A stretch of DNA of 64,000 bases from JAHEKB01 sp049115575 (GTDB lineage Bacteria; Bacteroidota; Bacteroidia; NS11-12g; UBA9320): contig JAGDZU010000001.1 of NCBI GenBank assembly GCA_049115575.1, positions 868,001 to 932,000 of the forward strand. Reading direction: 5' to 3'. The notes below the pieces were generated by a model. That model did not search any database. It was not told where the DNA came from and saw nothing but the letters and a program-made list of their open reading frames with translations. Position 1 is the stretch's first letter; each line of letters opens with the position of its first letter. A program made the translations under genes and the position numbers. Below are positions 60,332 through 64,000 of the stretch, one piece after another.

Positions 60332-61339
60332 GTGTTAGAGCGAGGCGAATCTTTATCGCTAAAAAATTACAATACATTTGGTATTGATTGTTCAGCTCAA
60401 GAAGTGCTCCTTCTTGAGCATACAGATCAATTGAAAGAAATTAAAAACCTGAATGAGGTTTTTATTCTTGGAGGAGGTTCAAATGTGTTATTCACCGCTG
60501 ACCTGAACAAGAGAGTACTCATAAATCAAAGCAAGGGAATTACAGAAATTCAAAAAGGCGACGAGGTTGCATTGCATATAGCTTCTGGAGAAGTTTGGCA
60601 CGATGTGGTTGAATACGCCGTAAGTAAGAACTATGGAGGAATTGAGAACTTGAGTTTGATTCCTGGATCTGTAGGTGCTGCACCTATGCAAAACATTGGT
60701 GCATATGGCGTAGAGATCAAAGACGTTTTGGAATATGTAGATGTTATTGATTTAAAAAGTCTTGAAAAAAAGAGATTTACCAAGGAGGAATGTGAGTTTG
60801 CTTATAGAGAAAGTGTATTTAAGAAGAAATTCAAAGGGAAATATTTCATTGCAGCAATTGGAATTATTTTGACCACAAACAATCATGAACTCAACACTTC
60901 TTATGGTGCAATTCAAGATGAATTAGACCAACTTGGAATTGTAGACCCCAGCGTTCGGGATGTAAGTGAGGCCGTCATCCGCATTAGAAAAAGCAAATTG
61001 CCAGACCCACAAGACTTAGGTAATGCTGGTAGTTTCTTTAAGAATCCAGTTATAGATATAGCTCATTTTAATGCTTTAAAAGAAAAGTTTCCAAACATAA
61101 AGAACTACCCTGTTTCCGAAAGTAAAACCAAAGTACCTGCAGGATGGTTAATTGAATCATTGGGTTGGAAAGGAAAACGTATTGGAAATACAGGCAGTCA
61201 TGAAAAACAAGCTCTTGTTTTGGTGAATTACGGGTCGGCCACTGGCTCAGAAGTAAAAGAATTGAGTGATCAGATTAGAAAAAGTGTCATGGAAAAATAT
61301 ATGATAAGATTAGAGACGGAGGTAAATATTATTTCATGA
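60332..61339 (+). CDS. murB: UDP-N-acetylenolpyruvoylglucosamine reductase MurB
   Basis: A 335-residue FAD enzyme reducing UDP-GlcNAc-enolpyruvate to UDP-MurNAc in peptidoglycan synthesis. FAD-binding segments are NYNTFGIDCSA, LGGGSNVLF and LIPGSVGAAPMQNIGAYGVEIKD; the catalytic Ser lies in NAGSFFKNP, and the C-terminal domain ends with the RIGNTGSHEKQALVLVN pattern of type I MurB. The length matches E. coli MurB. The start is a GTG four bases after a promoter-like element; the protein would otherwise lose its first strand. It overlaps the pseudouridine synthase gene by four bases. Confidence 0.96.
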   Translation: MLERGESLSLKNYNTFGIDCSAQEVLLLEHTDQLKEIKNLNEVFILGGGSNVLFTADLNKRVLINQSKGITEIQKGDEVALHIASGEVWHDVVEYAVSKNYGGIENLSLIPGSVGAAPMQNIGAYGVEIKDVLEYVDVIDLKSLEKKRFTKEECEFAYRESVFKKKFKGKYFIAAIGIILTTNNHELNTSYGAIQDELDQLGIVDPSVRDVSEAVIRIRKSKLPDPQDLGNAGSFFKNPVIDIAHFNALKEKFPNIKNYPVSESKTKVPAGWLIESLGWKGKRIGNTGSHEKQALVLVNYGSATGSEVKELSDQIRKSVMEKYMIRLETEVNIIS

Positions 61340-62034
61340 AGTTAGACATCATATATGAAGACAACCACCTTATTGCAGTGAATAAACCTGCTGGTATGGT
61401 GGTACAGGAGAACGATAGAAATTTACCTGGCCTGCAGGAAGAGGTTAAAGCTTATATAAAGAAAAAGTACAACAAGCCAGGAGATGTTTTTCTTGGTGTG
61501 ATTCACAGATTAGACACGGTTGTTACTGGTCTAGTGCTCTTTGCTAGAACTAGTAAGGCTCTAGTGAGAATGAACGACCAATTCAAGAATCGCGAAGTTG
61601 AAAAAACCTATTTAGCTTTAGTAAGACGCAAGCCCAATCCCATGTCTGATACCTTGGTGCACTATTTAAAAAAAGATCATAAAAACAATAAAACCAAATT
61701 GTACGAAGAAGAACGACCTGGTTCTAAAAGAGCTGAGTTGTCTTATGAATATATTAGTACGGCCAACCACTGTTTTCTGTTAAAAGTAAAACCTAAAACT
61801 GGAAGGCCGCATCAAATAAGAGTTCAATTGGCTCGCACAATTACCGGCATAGTTGGGGATGTTAAATATGGTCAGACAAGACCTACCAGTGATAAAAGCA
61901 TTTACCTACACGCACTAGGTTTAAAGTTTATACACCCCGTGAAAAAAGAAGCAATAACTTTGCACGCTCCATTGCCAAATTATGGTAATTGGAAGTTCTT
62001 TAAAGACATAGAATCAAACATTTTAGAAGAATGA
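61336..62034 (+). CDS. RluA-family rRNA/tRNA pseudouridine synthase
   Basis: A 232-residue pseudouridine synthase of the RluA/RluD family without an S4 domain, like RluA or TruC. The N-terminal strand reads YEDNHLIAVNKPAGMVVQ, and the catalytic Asp is in VIHRLDTVVTGLVLFA; the C-terminal KTGRPHQIRVQLA motif is intact. The target position in rRNA or tRNA cannot be read from the sequence. It overlaps murB by four bases and the aldehyde dehydrogenase by four, so it is the middle of a three-gene operon; such co-transcription is probably only organisational. Confidence 0.92.
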   Translation: MKLDIIYEDNHLIAVNKPAGMVVQENDRNLPGLQEEVKAYIKKKYNKPGDVFLGVIHRLDTVVTGLVLFARTSKALVRMNDQFKNREVEKTYLALVRRKPNPMSDTLVHYLKKDHKNNKTKLYEEERPGSKRAELSYEYISTANHCFLLKVKPKTGRPHQIRVQLARTITGIVGDVKYGQTRPTSDKSIYLHALGLKFIHPVKKEAITLHAPLPNYGNWKFFKDIESNILEE

Positions 62035-63656
62035 ACGGAATAGTAAATATACCAACTCCCAAAAACGAAGCTGTTAAGGCATATGCCCCAAATAGCCAAG
62101 AAACTAAATCGCTTAAAGGAAAGTTAAGTGAAATGAAAAACAGCCTTGTAGATATTCCAATGCACATTGGTGATCAAGAGGTTTTTACAGACGAAAAAGT
62201 GGAGATTCATCCACCACATGACAAAGCGCATCTGTTAGGTACATACAATAAAGGAAACGCATCTCATGTAGAAGCAGCCATTAAAGCAGCTCTAGACGCT
62301 AAAGACGCATGGGCGTCTATGCCTTGGGAAAGTAGAGCAGCTATATTTTTAAAGGCAGCAGAACTTATTGCAGGTCCATTTAGAGATAAAATCAATGCAG
62401 CAACTATGCTTGCCCAATCTAAAAATGCCATGCAGGCAGAAATTGATGCTGCGTGTGAATTGATAGATTTTTTCAGGTTCAATGTAAATTACATGAAAGA
62501 GATATACAGCGAACAACCGCCAGAAAACTCTCCAGGTGTTTGGAATCAGCTTGAATACAGACCTCTAGAAGGTTTTGTCTTCGCTCTATCTCCATTTAAC
62601 TTTACATCCATAGCCGCTAATCTACCAGGATCGCCAGCAATGATGGGCAACACCATAGTATGGAAGCCAGCTGAGACTCAAATCTACAGCGCACAGGTAA
62701 TCATGGAAATCTATAAAGAAGCAGGACTTCCAGATGGTGTCATCAATCTAGTTTATGTAGATGGACCTACCACCGGTGATGTTGTGTTTAACCACCGAGA
62801 TTTCGCAGGAATTCACTTCACTGGTTCTACCGGTGTATTTAGACATATTTGGAAAACCATTGGAAACAACATAGCGAATTATAGAAGCTATCCAAGGATA
62901 GTTGGTGAAACAGGAGGTAAAGATTTTGTGATGGTTCATCCGTCTGCTGAGGCACATATGGTTTCTACTGCATTGGTAAGAGGTTCATTTGAATTCCAAG
63001 GTCAGAAATGTTCTGCAGCATCCAGAGCATATATTCCAAAAAGCTTGTGGCAAGAAGTGGAGCCATTGGTGGTTAATACCACCAATTCCTTAAAAATGGG
63101 TCCGGTGGAAGATTTCACTAATTTTATTAATGCTGTGATAGATAAAAAAGCGTTTGATAAAATCAGTAGTTATATAACTCACGCTAAAGAAGCTTCAAAT
63201 GCTGAGGTGATTGCAGGTGGTAACTTTGATGATAGCCAAGGGTATTTCATTGCCCCTACTATTATAAAAACAGATGACCCAACTTATCTCACTATGTGCG
63301 AAGAGATCTTTGGCCCTGTTCTAACTATTTATGTTTATGATGATGAAGATTTTGAAAAAACGCTTCACATCTTAGACAGCACCTCTGAATACGCACTTAC
63401 AGGCTCTATAATTTCAAAAGACAGAAGCGCTGTTAACTTGGCTTTAGATGTTTTGAGAAATGCGGCCGGAAACTTCTATATAAATGACAAACCAACAGGA
63501 GCAGTGGTTGGGCAACAGCCTTTTGGTGGAGCTAGAGGATCTGGAACAAATGATAAAGCTGGAGCAAAAGCTAATTTAATGAGATGGACCTCTATGAGAA
63601 CAATTAAGGAGAATTTTGTACCTCCTACCTCATACGAATACCCATTTCATTCTTAA
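62031..63656 (+). CDS. pruA: L-glutamate gamma-semialdehyde (P5C) dehydrogenase
   Basis: A 541-residue NAD-dependent aldehyde dehydrogenase that oxidises glutamate semialdehyde to glutamate in proline catabolism. Motifs: FALSPFNFTSIAANLPGSPAMMGN (nucleotide-binding approach), VWKPAETQ, FTGSTGVF, the glutamate in VGETGGKDFV, and catalytic Cys in FQGQKCSAASR. The length and the N-terminal extension are those of the Bacteroidota/eukaryotic-type P5C dehydrogenase rather than the PutA fusion. There is no proline dehydrogenase next door, so the pathway's first enzyme lies elsewhere. It overlaps the pseudouridine synthase by four bases and ends before a strong terminator. Confidence 0.95.
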   Translation: MNGIVNIPTPKNEAVKAYAPNSQETKSLKGKLSEMKNSLVDIPMHIGDQEVFTDEKVEIHPPHDKAHLLGTYNKGNASHVEAAIKAALDAKDAWASMPWESRAAIFLKAAELIAGPFRDKINAATMLAQSKNAMQAEIDAACELIDFFRFNVNYMKEIYSEQPPENSPGVWNQLEYRPLEGFVFALSPFNFTSIAANLPGSPAMMGNTIVWKPAETQIYSAQVIMEIYKEAGLPDGVINLVYVDGPTTGDVVFNHRDFAGIHFTGSTGVFRHIWKTIGNNIANYRSYPRIVGETGGKDFVMVHPSAEAHMVSTALVRGSFEFQGQKCSAASRAYIPKSLWQEVEPLVVNTTNSLKMGPVEDFTNFINAVIDKKAFDKISSYITHAKEASNAEVIAGGNFDDSQGYFIAPTIIKTDDPTYLTMCEEIFGPVLTIYVYDDEDFEKTLHILDSTSEYALTGSIISKDRSAVNLALDVLRNAAGNFYINDKPTGAVVGQQPFGGARGSGTNDKAGAKANLMRWTSMRTIKENFVPPTSYEYPFHS

Positions 63657-63701
63657 TCTTCATTTTGGGGAGTTTTTCCCAAATATAGAAGCATAAAGCG
63701 T

Positions 63702-63733
63702 AAAAGGCGGAATATTGAATTCCGCCTTTTTTT
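63702..63733 (+). terminator. Intrinsic terminator of the murB operon
   Basis: AAAAGGCGGAA (63702-63712) pairs with TTCCGCCTTTT (63720-63730) around TATTGAA, followed by more T. Eleven pairs make it one of the strongest terminators here. Confidence 0.88.
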
Positions 63734-63853
63734 GTACATCAAAGTTCTTTGTTCCTGATTATCTGTGCTTTACAAGCATTATCATAGATCAGCTTTCAAC
63801 ACCAAGAATTCACATAACTAATGGCATATCATTTGTTTTTAATTTAACAATCT

Positions 63854-64000
63854 ATGCCTTTAGTACGAGATAGACAGTCTAACTTCATAAGATTCATCTA
63901 CACCTTAGGTGCAATCATTCTACTAATCGCAGCTCTGCTGTTGATTCTTGAGTGGCCTTATGCTAAAGAATTATTCGGACTCGGTCTCTTTCTCGAAATC
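63854..64000 (+). CDS. N-terminal fragment of a membrane protein (cut by window edge)
   Basis: An open frame of 49 codons from ATG 63854 to the end of the window. After a basic N-terminus (MPLVRDRQSNF) come two hydrophobic segments, with LGAIILLIAALLLI followed by LEWPYAKELFGLGLFLEI. The arrangement of a first helix, a short W-P-[YG]-A loop and G-L-[GL] at the next helix recalls the N-terminus of GldL-like gliding/T9SS motor proteins and similar small membrane proteins, but this is weak. It is preceded by about 120 bases with no gene and no strong motif after the murB terminator. Nothing more can be said without the rest. Confidence 0.5.
   Translation, partial: MPLVRDRQSNFIRFIYTLGAIILLIAALLLILEWPYAKELFGLGLFLEI

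Noticed and set aside
60291..60377. Extended N-terminus of the cytochrome lipoprotein from 60377
   Set aside because: It overlaps murB on the other strand and would place the signal peptide in the interior; ATG 60290 gives a normal lipoprotein signal.
63734..63853. tRNA or small RNA between the murB terminator and the last gene
   Set aside because: I could not form a cloverleaf or any stable structure; the stretch is plain AT-rich spacer.

Overview
The window looks like chromosomal DNA of a low-GC member of the Bacteroidota, most likely a marine Flavobacteriales-type bacterium. The evidence is: seven secreted proteins ending in type IX secretion (T9SS) type A sorting domains, an S46 dipeptidyl-peptidase, Bacteroidota-type lipoproteins, an LpxB/SurE pair, MnmD, MiaE and DUF4293 homologues, and promoter elements of the Bacteroidota form TAnnTTTG. 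I saw no rRNA, tRNA, CRISPR, insertion sequence, prophage or plasmid feature. Coding density is high, and no gene-free stretch exceeds about 300 bases.

Layout. 1-6.5 kb (+): one tightly overlapping housekeeping operon (DUF4293 end, double-ATPase peptide ABC protein, RNase R, prenyl diphosphate synthase, lipoate-protein ligase, endonuclease III). 6.5-10.6 kb (mostly -): outer-membrane beta-barrel, carboxypeptidase Q-like M28 peptidase, a periplasmic thioredoxin (+), and a thioesterase / acyltransferase / thioesterase lipid trio. 10.6-17 kb: SLC12-like cation-chloride transporter (+), then a giant T9SS purple-acid-phosphatase-like protein with nine near-identical 25-residue Cys repeats (-). 17-26.5 kb: recN (-), then a (+) run surE, small membrane protein, lpxB, lipoprotein, GlcNAc-kinase-like ATPase, degenerate HAD protein, lipoprotein, fRMsr, GT-C-like protein, miaE. 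26.5-28.9 kb (-): family 2 glycosyltransferase, a very Cys-rich lipoprotein, ychF.

28.9-38.8 kb (-) holds the most unusual region: five consecutive paralogous T9SS cargo proteins of 575-617 residues, each with its own leader; four are followed by a visible terminator. 38.9-42 kb (-): DUF4173-like membrane protein, queE, folD. 42-44.5 kb (+): lipoprotein and subtilase. 44.6-48.3 kb (-): a 1242-residue T9SS protein with CARDB-like repeats. 48.4-52.9 kb (+): DUF255 thioredoxin-domain protein, lipoprotein, methyltransferase, and a diverged class 1 isoprenoid-synthase-like protein. 52.9-59.2 kb: DPP7-type peptidase, two GT-C-like membrane proteins and a polyprenyl-phosphate GT2. 59.2-64 kb: MnmD-like methyltransferase with no canonical start codon, a c-type cytochrome lipoprotein (-), then murB, a pseudouridine synthase and P5C dehydrogenase (+), and the start of a membrane protein.

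Functionally the window mixes housekeeping genes (RNA decay and modification, lipid A and prenyl synthesis, peptidoglycan, DNA repair) with a large investment in surface-exposed T9SS proteins and extracellular peptide and phosphate scavenging (DPP7, M28, S8, acid phosphatase). A recurring pattern in the non-coding DNA is a TAnnTTTG-like promoter element placed only 4-10 bases before the start codon of many operon-first genes, which predicts leaderless or nearly leaderless mRNAs. At least two of the T9SS paralogs instead have the element about 40 bases upstream.
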